Shown here piece by piece: positions 41,524 to 49,619 of a stretch of 64,000 nt of DNA. This DNA is from Phyllobacterium sp. T1293. GTDB lineage: Bacteria > Pseudomonadota > Alphaproteobacteria > Rhizobiales > Rhizobiaceae. The stretch spans positions 1,927,001 to 1,991,000 of the forward strand of contig NZ_CP088273.1 of assembly GCF_020731415.2 (NCBI RefSeq), read 5' to 3'. How positions within the stretch are numbered: position 1 is the stretch's first letter; every line of letters begins with the position of its first letter. The translations under genes and the position numbers were made by a program. Below the pieces are notes generated by a model. The model did no database searches, was not told the DNA's origin, and saw only the letters and a list, made by a program, of their open reading frames with translations.

Positions 41524-42795
41524 CTAACGACCGCCACCCATTTCTGACAGCTTCTGGCGGGCATTGGCATGGCCTTGCCTTGCCGCTGTCAGAAACCATT
41601 TCATGGCTTCTGTCCTGTCCGCAGGCAAGCCAATTCCCTGCTCATACACAAGTCCCATGTTGTACTGGGCTTCTGCATAGCCTTGTTCAGCTGCCTTGCG
41701 ATACCATTTTGCCGCTTCAGCCTTATCAGCGGTGAGGCCGATTCCGTCATAATACATCTTGCCAAGGTAGTTTTGTGCTTCGGGACGCCCCTGATCGGCG
41801 GCTTTGCGATACCAATTGACTGCTTCGGCTTTGTCTTCGGCCATGCCCTCGCCGTTGTAATACATGTTGCCAAGGTTGGTTTGCGCGAAACTGTTTCCGT
41901 GATCGGCAGCTTTGCGGTACCACTCGGCGGCCCTTTGCAAATCTTTGGCTACGGCGTTCCCGTTATAATATAAGGTACCCAGATTGTTCTCTGCGCTCGG
42001 ATAACCCTGATCCGCAGCCTTGCGGTACCAGCGCACCGCCTCCATACCGTCTTTCTTAACGCCTTTGCCTTCGATATACATCGTGCCAAGATTGAATTGC
42101 CCCTCGGCCCAACCCTGCTCAGCGGCCTTGCGGTACCAGCGAACTGCCTCGATTGGGTTCCTCGCAACGCCCTGACCAAATTCGTACTTCAGACCCAAAT
42201 TGCTCTGGGCTGTTGGATGTCCCTGCTTCGCCGCTTTGCGAAACCATTTTACTGCTTCGCTCTGGTCTTGCCGAACCCCTCTGCCATTGTCATACATCAC
42301 ACCAAGTCTACTTTGTCCGCCTGCCAGTCCCTGCTCAGCGGATTTGCGATACCAGCGGAAGGCTTCAGAACTGTCTTGTACAACGCCTATGCCGCCATCA
42401 TACATACGGCCAAGATAGAGCTGTGCCTCCGCATATCCCTGTTCAGCAGACTTGCGATACCAGCGGACGGCTTCAGCCTTGTCTTCCACGACACCGGCAC
42501 CATTTTCATACAGCACACCCAATTGCAGCTGTGCCTTGGCGTGTCCTTTATCGGCTGCCTTTTGATACCATCTGGCGGCTTCATAATCGTTCTCCGGAAC
42601 CTTTGTGCCGGTCTGATAAATATCGCCAAGTTTGTACTGCGCGTCGACATCGCCCTTCTCGGCCATGCCACGCAAAAGGTCGACTTCCGCCGGATATTCG
42701 CCATTTCTGAAAGGGCCCGCCGCCTCGGTGGAATAGGCATGTCCGTTCAGGCACAACAAGAACCCAGACACCAGTAATAGCTTGCCAAGCCGCAT
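41524..42795 (-). CDS. Exported Sel1-like repeat protein
   Basis: 423-aa protein: a signal peptide (about residues 1-25) and ten full Sel1-like repeats of 36 residues plus a partial one (pattern AQxxLGxMYxxGxGVxxDxxEAVRWYRKAAEQG). Sel1 repeats form a superhelix of helical pairs that serves as a protein-interaction scaffold in signalling or the envelope. The units are very regular (RWYRKAA in most), so the array probably grew by recent duplication. GAGGG precedes the ATG. It ends in a short Gly-rich tail. The partner is unknown; it faces the unrecognised 263-aa gene. Confidence 0.93.
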   Translation of the reverse strand: MRLGKLLLVSGFLLCLNGHAYSTEAAGPFRNGEYPAEVDLLRGMAEKGDVDAQYKLGDIYQTGTKVPENDYEAARWYQKAADKGHAKAQLQLGVLYENGAGVVEDKAEAVRWYRKSAEQGYAEAQLYLGRMYDGGIGVVQDSSEAFRWYRKSAEQGLAGGQSRLGVMYDNGRGVRQDQSEAVKWFRKAAKQGHPTAQSNLGLKYEFGQGVARNPIEAVRWYRKAAEQGWAEGQFNLGTMYIEGKGVKKDGMEAVRWYRKAADQGYPSAENNLGTLYYNGNAVAKDLQRAAEWYRKAADHGNSFAQTNLGNMYYNGEGMAEDKAEAVNWYRKAADQGRPEAQNYLGKMYYDGIGLTADKAEAAKWYRKAAEQGYAEAQYNMGLVYEQGIGLPADRTEAMKWFLTAARQGHANARQKLSEMGGGR

Positions 42796-42977
42796 AAGAT
42801 GCCCTCAAAATCTGGTTTCGCAGCACCCCCTCCTTATAATGCCTGTAGAATTACACTTCGGAAAGATCGCAATCAGCATATTTTCCAGCCATATCAACCA
42901 CGGCAAAGGCGATTGAAAGCTGCTCGGCGGAATGCTATGGGAGTGCCAAGCTCAATTTTAGGAAAGGAGGGCTGCGC

Positions 42978-43049
42978 ATGAATACGTTCTTCCGGCATCA
43001 TCGCCAGCGTGGCCCCGTCAACGCCCTGCAGATACGTTTGCAGGGCTGA
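42978..43049 (+). CDS. 23-aa upstream ORF (possible leader peptide) before the ABC-F gene
   Basis: ATG to TGA, 23 sense codons, preceded by AAAGGAGGG 7 bp upstream, the best ribosome site nearby. The peptide (MNTFFRHHRQRGPVNALQIRLQG) is basic. The end of the ORF contains GCCCTGCA / TGCAGGGC (43023-43030 and 43039-43046), a perfect 8-bp hairpin. It is in the 460-bp gap 42796-43255 before the ABC-F ATPase, some 200 bp ahead of its start. Genes for ribosome-protecting ABC-F proteins are often controlled by such leaders. It could also be a chance ORF. The remainder of the gap shows nothing clear. Confidence 0.4.
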   Translation: MNTFFRHHRQRGPVNALQIRLQG

Positions 43050-43255
43050 CCGGAAACAGCTTTTCCATACCCATTCCAGGTCTGCCCTTCGTGGTCACGC
43101 AGCGCCAAGCTCATTATTCGAGCGGCCTTGCGTAACATCACAACCCACCGAGCCAGATGGTCATTGCCCGCATGGGCGCTGACCACCCAGTGCAAAACCG
43201 ACGGCACAAACAGAATACCGTCAATGCACATGGCCCGGCAGACCAGAGAATTAAA

Positions 43256-44779
43256 ATGGCACTCATCAATGTAAGAAACCTGGGCGTTACCCTCGGAGCC
43301 CCGCTTTTTGTCAACCTCAACCTCGTCATCGGCGCGGGGGACCGTATCGGCATCGTCGCTGCCAATGGCCGGGGCAAATCCACCCTGCTGCGCTGCCTTG
43401 CGGGAACGCTCGATTCCACTACCGGCGATATCACCCGCACGCGCGGCCTGCGCATCGGCACTGTCGAACAGGCTGTGCCTGATAATCTCCTTACCACCTC
43501 GTTCTACGATATGGTGTTGCAGGCCCTGCCCGCCGAGCAGAAAGAGACGGAAAGCTGGCGCGTCGATGTCGTGCTTGCCTCACTTGACGTGCCCGATGCG
43601 TTGCGCGAGCGTACCCTTGCCCAGTTGAGTGGCGGCTGGCAAAGACTTGCCTTGCTTGCCCGTGTCTGGGTGACAGACCCTGACGTGCTGCTGCTGGATG
43701 AGCCCACCAACCATCTCGACCTTGCCAAGATTGCGCAGCTGGAAGACTGGCTCAATAGTTTGCCGCGTGATGTGCCTGTTGTCATCTGCAGCCATGACCG
43801 GGCTTTTCTTGATGCCACGACCAACCGGACCCTGTTCCTGCGGCCGGAGAACTCGCATGCCTTTGCCCTGCCCTATACACGGGCTCGGGCCGCACTTGAT
43901 GAAATCGATGCGGCGGAGGCGCGCCGTTACGAGCGGGATATGAAAGTGGCGCAGCAGCTGCGTCAGCAAGCCGCCAAGCTGAACAATATCGGCATCAATT
44001 CCGGTAGCGATCTTTTGACCATCAAGACCAAACAGCTGAAACAGCGGGCGGAACGGCTAGAGGATGCTGCGCGGCCTGCCCATCAGGAACGCTCTGCCGG
44101 AGCAATCAGGCTCACCAACAGCGGCACCCATGCCAAAGTGCTGGTGACGCTCGACGATGCATCGGCGGAAACGCCTGACGGTACGTTCCTGTTCAAGACA
44201 GGCAGGAAATGGATATGCCAGGGCGACCGGATTGTTCTTCTCGGGGCCAATGGTGCGGGCAAGACACGTCTTGTCGGCATGATCAGGCGTGCCATCACGG
44301 AGCCGCTGACCACGCCTGATACAGTCAAGGCAACGCCGTCTCTGGTGCTCGGCTATGGTGATCAGGCACTGGCCGACCTGCCGGATCGGGACACGCCGTT
44401 TGATACGATCAGCAGGCGCTTCGATATTGGCGACCAGCGCACCCGCACCCTTCTGGCCGGTGCGGGCCTTGGCATCGATATCCAGAGCAAGCCGAACAGG
44501 GTTCTGTCAGGCGGGCAAAAGGCGCGGCTTGGCATGCTGGTGCTGCGGCTTGCCAATCCGAACTTCTACCTGCTGGATGAACCGACCAACCATCTGGATA
44601 TTGACGGTCAGGAGGCGCTGGAATCGGAATTGATGGCGCATGAGGCAAGCTGCCTGCTGGTCTCGCACGACCGCAGTTTCGTCAGGGCAGTCGGCAACCG
44701 CTTCTGGCTGATTGAAAAGCGTCGCCTGATCGAAGTGGAAAGCCCGGAGGCGTTTTTTGCCGCCGAGCGACAGAGATGA
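43256..44779 (+). CDS. ABC-F family ATPase
   Basis: 507-aa cytoplasmic protein with two ABC domains and no membrane part. Domain 1 has AANGRGKS (Walker A, with Ala for the first Gly; Lys41), signature LSGGWQRLALLARV and DEPTNHLDL. Domain 2 has GANGAGKT, LSGGQKARLGML and DEPTNHLDI. The linker carries charged helices (EARRYERDMKVAQQLRQQAAK). ABC-F proteins act on the ribosome E-site and include antibiotic protection factors (Vga, Msr, OptrA) and housekeeping forms (Uup, EttA). The branch is uncertain. The ATG at 43256 is preceded by AGAG. A 23-codon ORF lies upstream. Confidence 0.93.
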   Translation: MALINVRNLGVTLGAPLFVNLNLVIGAGDRIGIVAANGRGKSTLLRCLAGTLDSTTGDITRTRGLRIGTVEQAVPDNLLTTSFYDMVLQALPAEQKETESWRVDVVLASLDVPDALRERTLAQLSGGWQRLALLARVWVTDPDVLLLDEPTNHLDLAKIAQLEDWLNSLPRDVPVVICSHDRAFLDATTNRTLFLRPENSHAFALPYTRARAALDEIDAAEARRYERDMKVAQQLRQQAAKLNNIGINSGSDLLTIKTKQLKQRAERLEDAARPAHQERSAGAIRLTNSGTHAKVLVTLDDASAETPDGTFLFKTGRKWICQGDRIVLLGANGAGKTRLVGMIRRAITEPLTTPDTVKATPSLVLGYGDQALADLPDRDTPFDTISRRFDIGDQRTRTLLAGAGLGIDIQSKPNRVLSGGQKARLGMLVLRLANPNFYLLDEPTNHLDIDGQEALESELMAHEASCLLVSHDRSFVRAVGNRFWLIEKRRLIEVESPEAFFAAERQR

Positions 44780-44821
44780 GTGGAATGCCGGGCCGCCTCG
44801 ATACGGCGGCCCGGCACCTGT

Positions 44822-46777
44822 TCAATGGGCATGCGCGGCCTGAGCTGTGACGATAGCGTCCGCCTCCTTGCCGTAAAGTTCCTCAAAATGATCGAAAGCT
44901 TTGGAAAAACTGCCGATGCCCTGCGTTGCCGAGCGCAGGGCACGCGCCAGTTCATCCAATGCACTGCCGGGAATGATGGCCCGGAAGACATCCCAGCCCT
45001 TGGTATTATCGTCCCGGTCAAAACCCAGCACCTGCCCCTTGAAGGCGGAAATAATGGGCACGAGATTGCCAGAATAAACAGACGGGATATGAATTTCGAT
45101 GCGGAACACCGGCTGCATGAGAACAGCCGCCGCTTCCGAAAGCGCCTGCTTCACCCCCATTTTTGCCGCAGCGCGGAAGGCAAATTCCGAACTGTCGACT
45201 GAATGGTGCTGGCCATCGGTCAGCATGACACCAACATCGATGACCGGCAGCCCCAGTGGCCCTCGCTCCATTGCCTCGCGTGAACCCGCCTCAACAGCGG
45301 GTATGTAATTGCGCGGAACAGCGCCGCCCTTGACCGTTTCGGCAAAGGAAAAACCTTCGCCGCGCCCGTTAGGATGCACGCTGAGCTTCACATCGGCGAA
45401 CTGACCGGCGCCACCTGTCTGCTTGCGGTGACGGTAATGAACCTCCGCCGGTTTGGAGATGGTCTCCCGGTAAACAGGGCTCGGCATCCGGTCTGTGACA
45501 TTGACGTGGAAGACATCGGACAGCATTTTGCACAGATCACGCAGATGCACCGGGCCCTGCACGCTGACAAGCTGGGCACCCGTGCCTTCCTCCTGCATGA
45601 CCTTGAGACCGTGATCCGTCTCCGCCAGTTTTGCCAGTGTTTCCGACAGTTTTGTTTCGTCCCGTTCGCTTTCGGGGACAAGGATGCGCTCCAGCATCGG
45701 CGTCGGCGGTGTGGTCCATTCAGGTGCCGTGATCACGGCATCGAGGCTCAGCAGGGATGGCACCGGCAGATGATCGGACTTTACGGTGGCGAAGACATCG
45801 CCGGGTACAGGAATTCCCGATGGGGTGGGCTTTCCGGTTCCCGGGTCCTGTACCGGCCCAAGCCGTCCTCCACCCAGCAGACCACCCTGCTTCAGTCCGT
45901 CTTTCAGCGCGCGCACCAGAACAGTCTTGCCGATATTCTGGCGATGATAGGCGTGGAAGCTGACAGCCGCCAAGGCATTTTCCGGCGTGCTGTTTGCAGC
46001 GGCAAGGCGCTTGCGCAACGTATCAACAGGCGGGGCTTCGTGGCGCAGCGCCTTCATCAGGCGCAGAATGCCATTGCTGTGGCTGGCAGATCCAAGCAGC
46101 ACCGGGATGATCCTGTTTTCGCGCAAGACACGCGAGGAAATGGCAAAAACCGCGTCGCTCGGTGGTTCACGGTCCTCGATCAGCTCTTCCAGCAGCCAAT
46201 CATCAAATTCGGATAAATGTTCCAGAAGTTCGGCGCGCGCCTCGTGTTCCCGCTCAAGCTCGCTTTCCGGTATCTCGATCAGGGCGGATGTCTGCCCCTC
46301 GCGATAGCGCCAGGCGCGTTCGGAAATCAGGTCGCATGTGCCGACAACCTTGTCGCCTTCGCGGATGGGTATCTGCCGGAGCACGAGGGAATGGCTGCAA
46401 TAGCCTTGCAATGCTGAAATGACGTCGCGCACCCGGCCTCTTGGCTCGTCAATGCGGTTGACGAAAACAATGCAAGGCGTGCCCGATGCTTCGATGGCCC
46501 TCAAATAAGGTGCAGCCAGCACCGCATCTTCAGGCGCAGGTGAAACACACAGGATACAGGCATCACTGGCCAAGAGTGCATCCTGCGCGTGCGCAAGGGC
46601 TTCGTTGGCACCCGGTGCATCCAGTGCGCACCATGTTTCATTACCGAAAGTGAATTCCGTGAGATTTAACCCGTAAGGCGAGACCGACTTCCTTGGCGCG
46701 CCCTCCAGCGCGCCGAGTTTTTCCACGAGCGTGGATTTTCCGGTCTGCGAGGGTCCAAGTACCGTAAAGCAGCGCAT
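44822..46777 (-). CDS. Elongation factor G-like GTPase (divergent)
   Basis: 651-aa EF-G-like protein, about 50 residues shorter than EF-G. The G domain has GPSQTGKST (G1), DAPGA in place of DTPGH (G3) and NRID in place of NKxD (G4), so GTP handling may be altered and the catalytic His is missing. Domains II-V follow, with RHRKQTGGAGQFADVKL and SSEFAFRAAAKMG. This second EF-G-like protein is common in Rhizobiales; its job is not settled. AGGGGAGGAC precedes the ATG. The true translation elongation gene is not in the window. Confidence 0.9.
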   Translation of the reverse strand: MRCFTVLGPSQTGKSTLVEKLGALEGAPRKSVSPYGLNLTEFTFGNETWCALDAPGANEALAHAQDALLASDACILCVSPAPEDAVLAAPYLRAIEASGTPCIVFVNRIDEPRGRVRDVISALQGYCSHSLVLRQIPIREGDKVVGTCDLISERAWRYREGQTSALIEIPESELEREHEARAELLEHLSEFDDWLLEELIEDREPPSDAVFAISSRVLRENRIIPVLLGSASHSNGILRLMKALRHEAPPVDTLRKRLAAANSTPENALAAVSFHAYHRQNIGKTVLVRALKDGLKQGGLLGGGRLGPVQDPGTGKPTPSGIPVPGDVFATVKSDHLPVPSLLSLDAVITAPEWTTPPTPMLERILVPESERDETKLSETLAKLAETDHGLKVMQEEGTGAQLVSVQGPVHLRDLCKMLSDVFHVNVTDRMPSPVYRETISKPAEVHYRHRKQTGGAGQFADVKLSVHPNGRGEGFSFAETVKGGAVPRNYIPAVEAGSREAMERGPLGLPVIDVGVMLTDGQHHSVDSSEFAFRAAAKMGVKQALSEAAAVLMQPVFRIEIHIPSVYSGNLVPIISAFKGQVLGFDRDDNTKGWDVFRAIIPGSALDELARALRSATQGIGSFSKAFDHFEELYGKEADAIVTAQAAHAH

Positions 46778-46872
46778 TCGCGTCCTCCCCTGCTACGATC
46801 AAAGTCCGATGACAGGATGCCTCAACATGGCCAAAAGCGCTAGTGGAACGATTCGATGGTGCCTTTGTCGGC

Positions 46873-46910
46873 AAAAAAGAAACAGGCCGGATTTGCATCC
46901 GGCCTGTTTC
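46873..46910 (-). terminator. Terminator of cspA
   Basis: On the minus strand a perfect 14-bp stem (GAAACAGGCCGGAT / ATCCGGCCTGTTTC) with a GCAA loop is followed by TTTTTT. It lies 54 bp after the cspA stop. Confidence 0.95.
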
Positions 46911-46963
46911 ATTCTGTTCTGTCATTGTGGACCGCCACCGGGGCGACCCCGCTGGCACCAGCT

Positions 46964-47173
46964 TTAAGCGGCGCTCAGCTGATCCGCTGACATTTTGCCC
47001 GACTTCTTGTCGCGCACCAGTTCGTAATTGATTTTCTGGCCGTCGTTGAGATCACGCAATCCAGCGCGCTCAACTGCAGAGATGTGTACGAATACATCTG
47101 CACCGCCATCTTCAGGCTGAATGAAGCCGAAGCCCTTTGTAGAATTAAACCATTTAACTGTGCCTGTGGCCAT
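46964..47173 (-). CDS. cspA: Cold-shock protein (CspA family)
   Basis: 69-aa single-domain OB-fold protein that binds single-stranded RNA/DNA and acts as an RNA chaperone. RNP1 is KGFGFIQP and RNP2 VFVHISA; the start is the classic [23 protein letters not shown] lies 7 bp before the ATG. A long leader (the gap to the divergent flavoprotein is 242 bp) is usual for cold-shock-regulated genes. A strong terminator follows. Confidence 0.96.
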   Translation of the reverse strand: MATGTVKWFNSTKGFGFIQPEDGGADVFVHISAVERAGLRDLNDGQKINYELVRDKKSGKMSADQLSAA

Positions 47174-47415
47174 AATGAACCTCCGTAGGGCAGATGTATT
47201 GAGTGTCGCACAAAGTGAACGACGCACCCTTGTAACGATTTTTTATGGAAGCCGTAAAGCCCATATGCGCGAAAGTGTTAACGTGTCATGCAACTGTTTT
47301 ATTACAATGGCGCTTCAAAGACAGTTTTTGCAAAAGTTCCTGCGCCGAATGATCTTGTACTCACCACACGTCCGGGTCATGAGTGAACAGCAGTATTTCG
47401 GGTTTGGACAGGCAT

Positions 47416-48624
47416 ATGCAACGCAAAACAATCGCGATTATCGGTGGCGGCCCCGCGGGCCTTATGGCAGCCGAAGTGGTATCAGCAGCCGGACATGACG
47501 TAACGGTTTATGATGCGATGCCGACTGTCAGCCGTAAATTCCTGCTTGCGGGCAAGTCAGGCCTGAACATCACACATTCGGAAGATTACGCGCGTTTCGT
47601 TACCCGGTTTGGTGCTGCATCCGAACATTTGCGCCCTGCTCTTGATGGGTTCACACCCGAAGACGTGCAGGCATGGGCGGCAGAACTTGGCACGGAAACA
47701 TTTACTGGCTCATCAGGGCGGGTGTTTCCAAAGGCGATGAAAGCCTCACCGTTGTTGCGTGCATGGCTGCGACGGCTGGAAGCGCAGGGTGTGACCATTC
47801 TCACCCGTCACCGCTGGACGGGTTTCACCGGAAATGCTTTCACATTTGAAACACCCGCGGGGATCAAGACCGTCGAATGCGACGCAGCGTTGCTGGCACT
47901 TGGCGGCGCAAGTTGGCCAAAGCTCGGTTCCGATGGCGCATGGACCTCGTGGCTGGCCGATAAGAGCGTGGAAATTGATGTGCTGCGCCCAGCCAATTGC
48001 GGCTTCGACGTGGATTGGGACGATGGTTTCAAGGAGCGTTTTGCCGGAATCCCGGTAAAGTCCGTCACGGCCACTTCAGGTGCTGGTACATTTTCCGGTG
48101 AGTTTGTCATCACGCAGGATGGTATCGAAGGCAGTCTTGTCTATGCCCATGCGGCCAGTCTGCGCGATCAATTGCAAGAGCAAGGCAGCGCGTCGCTCGT
48201 GCTTGATCTCGCGCCCGGACGATCAGCCGAAAAGCTGGCGCGGGACCTCGCACGACAGGACAGCAAGGCGAGTTTCGCAAATCGCTTGCGCAAAGGTGCA
48301 GGGATTGAGGGCGTGAAAATTGCCTTGCTGCGAAAATTTGCCGATGCAGCTGATCTTTCCGATCCCCAACGGCTGGCAAGACTGATCAAGGCGCTACCGC
48401 TGGTTGTAGTGCGCCCTCGCCCCATCACCGAGGCCATATCCTCGGCTGGTGGCGTTCGCTGGAGCGCCATCGACAATACATATATGCTGAAAGCGCTGCC
48501 TGGTGTTTTCGTGGCCGGGGAAATGCTGGACTGGGAAGCACCGACCGGGGGCTACCTTCTGACAGCGTGCTTTGCCACCGGCCGCGCCGCAGCGCATGGG
48601 ATAAACACCCGGCTGAACCTGTGA
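47416..48624 (+). CDS. NAD(P)/FAD-dependent oxidoreductase (HI0933/YhiN-type)
   Basis: 402-aa flavoprotein with an N-terminal FAD motif (AIIGGGPAGLMAAEVV), KFLLAGKSGLNITHSE, SGRVFPKAMKASPLLRAW and a C-terminal FVAGEMLDWEAPTGGYLLTACFATGRAAA. These are the marks of the HI0933-like / TIGR03862 flavoproteins of unknown substrate. A weak ribosome site precedes the ATG at 47416. It is divergent from cspA and directly abuts, stop to stop, a 53-aa minus-strand gene. Confidence 0.88.
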   Translation: MQRKTIAIIGGGPAGLMAAEVVSAAGHDVTVYDAMPTVSRKFLLAGKSGLNITHSEDYARFVTRFGAASEHLRPALDGFTPEDVQAWAAELGTETFTGSSGRVFPKAMKASPLLRAWLRRLEAQGVTILTRHRWTGFTGNAFTFETPAGIKTVECDAALLALGGASWPKLGSDGAWTSWLADKSVEIDVLRPANCGFDVDWDDGFKERFAGIPVKSVTATSGAGTFSGEFVITQDGIEGSLVYAHAASLRDQLQEQGSASLVLDLAPGRSAEKLARDLARQDSKASFANRLRKGAGIEGVKIALLRKFADAADLSDPQRLARLIKALPLVVVRPRPITEAISSAGGVRWSAIDNTYMLKALPGVFVAGEMLDWEAPTGGYLLTACFATGRAAAHGINTRLNL

Positions 48625-48786
48625 CTAATATTTGTTGAAGACGAGCATTTTCATTCGCATACGCCGCCGCATTCTGCGCATCGCAGCCAGCAGATGCGCC
48701 TGGGCGGTCTCACTGCGCCCATATGCCTGAACAACGATTTTGTTTTTGTAATTCTTCTGATCGACGTAAGTAATCTTTGATCGCAC
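48625..48786 (-). CDS. 53-aa basic small protein
   Basis: The frame starts at GTG 48786 with AGGAG 8 bp upstream and ends at TAG 48625, just after the flavoprotein stop. The peptide begins MRSKITYVDQKNYKNKIVVQAYG and its last third is very basic (MRRMRRRMRMKM), so it may bind nucleic acid or a membrane. I do not recognise a family. Such short genes are easily missed. The good ribosome site and tidy placement between neighbours support it; conservation would confirm it. Confidence 0.6.
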   Translation of the reverse strand: MRSKITYVDQKNYKNKIVVQAYGRSETAQAHLLAAMRRMRRRMRMKMLVFNKY

Positions 48787-49076
48787 GAAACAGTCTCCTC
48801 ACAGTCTTTTGACATTTTATGAGAGATGCTTCTTATGCTCTATTCCGCTAAACTTTAGAATAGCTCTATTATTAGTAACCTTAACGGGGTTTCTGCATGT
48901 AAAACTTGAAGTATTTATCTTCAAAATTTGGAGAGACTCGACGGCACCGGAATTTTGAAGGACAGGCGACCGTCGAGCCTCGTGCTGGCCCCACGACAAA
49001 CCAGCATCGCCATGGTGGAGCGGCTGTCTTGCCGGGTCAAATTACAAATCGGCAATGATGCCTTTGCAGCCGGATT

Positions 49077-49193
49077 CTAAAGGAACAGCTTGAATGCAAC
49101 AGGGATCGCAACGCCAATCATGAAGATTGCGAGCGCACAGGTGCGGCAGACGAAATCTGTCCAGATACTGTCGTTGTCGTTATCGCTTATCAT
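49077..49193 (-). CDS. 38-aa single-pass membrane protein
   Basis: ATG at 49193 with AAGG 10 bp upstream, TAG at 49077. Residues 1-11 are acidic (MISDNDNDSIW); residues about 15-37 are hydrophobic (CALAIFMIGVAIPVAFKLFLF-like without the last residue), consistent with one membrane helix. It holds two Cys (CRTC). Similar small membrane proteins occur in Rhizobiales, as far as I can recall. Function unknown. Confidence 0.55.
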   Translation of the reverse strand: MISDNDNDSIWTDFVCRTCALAIFMIGVAIPVAFKLFL

Positions 49194-49619
49194 CGGACCA
49201 GCCTTCACATCCAACGAGGGCTATGCGCCCTCCAAGGCCCCAAGAGTAAGCCTGCATGCTTAACGACAGGTAAATCTACGGTTGTAACGGCAGCGCAGAT
49301 CATGGGCATTTGGTTGCCGCCCGCCCCTGATCTTCAGATATCGGCGCTTTTCGGCCAGAACCGACAGAAGCTGTCTGAGCAATATAACTGACTGATAATA
49401 AAGGGTAATGCCGCCGCAATGTAGGCGATGCTGAATGCCGGCATGGATTTTACGATGAGAGCTAAAAGTATCCGTCAGCATCGTTGGCAGGGAGGCGGTC
49501 TTTGCAAACGCGCGGCAACGGTCACGGTTATTCTTGTTGGACGTGCTTCCGATATTGCGAACAACCCAATCGGGTGACCGGAAATCCTAGGGATGTCATG
49601 TGTTCAAAAAGGGTTTCTT
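49194..49619. other. Intergenic region before the Hint-domain gene
   Basis: 426 bp with no accepted gene. The promoter of the Hint gene should be here. A 73-codon minus-strand frame is present, but it is basic and has no ribosome site or recognisable domain. Confidence 0.35.

Noticed and set aside
41524..42795. Sel1 repeats as a DNA tandem-repeat or mobile element
   Set aside because: The periodicity is protein-level (36 aa), codon use is normal, and the DNA copies have diverged.
42998..43231. 77-codon minus-strand ORF before the ABC-F gene
   Set aside because: Overlaps the 23-codon plus-strand ORF, with no ribosome site and no family recognised.
49260..49481. 73-codon minus-strand ORF before the Hint gene
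   Set aside because: Very basic and Arg-rich without a ribosome site or motif; a chance frame.
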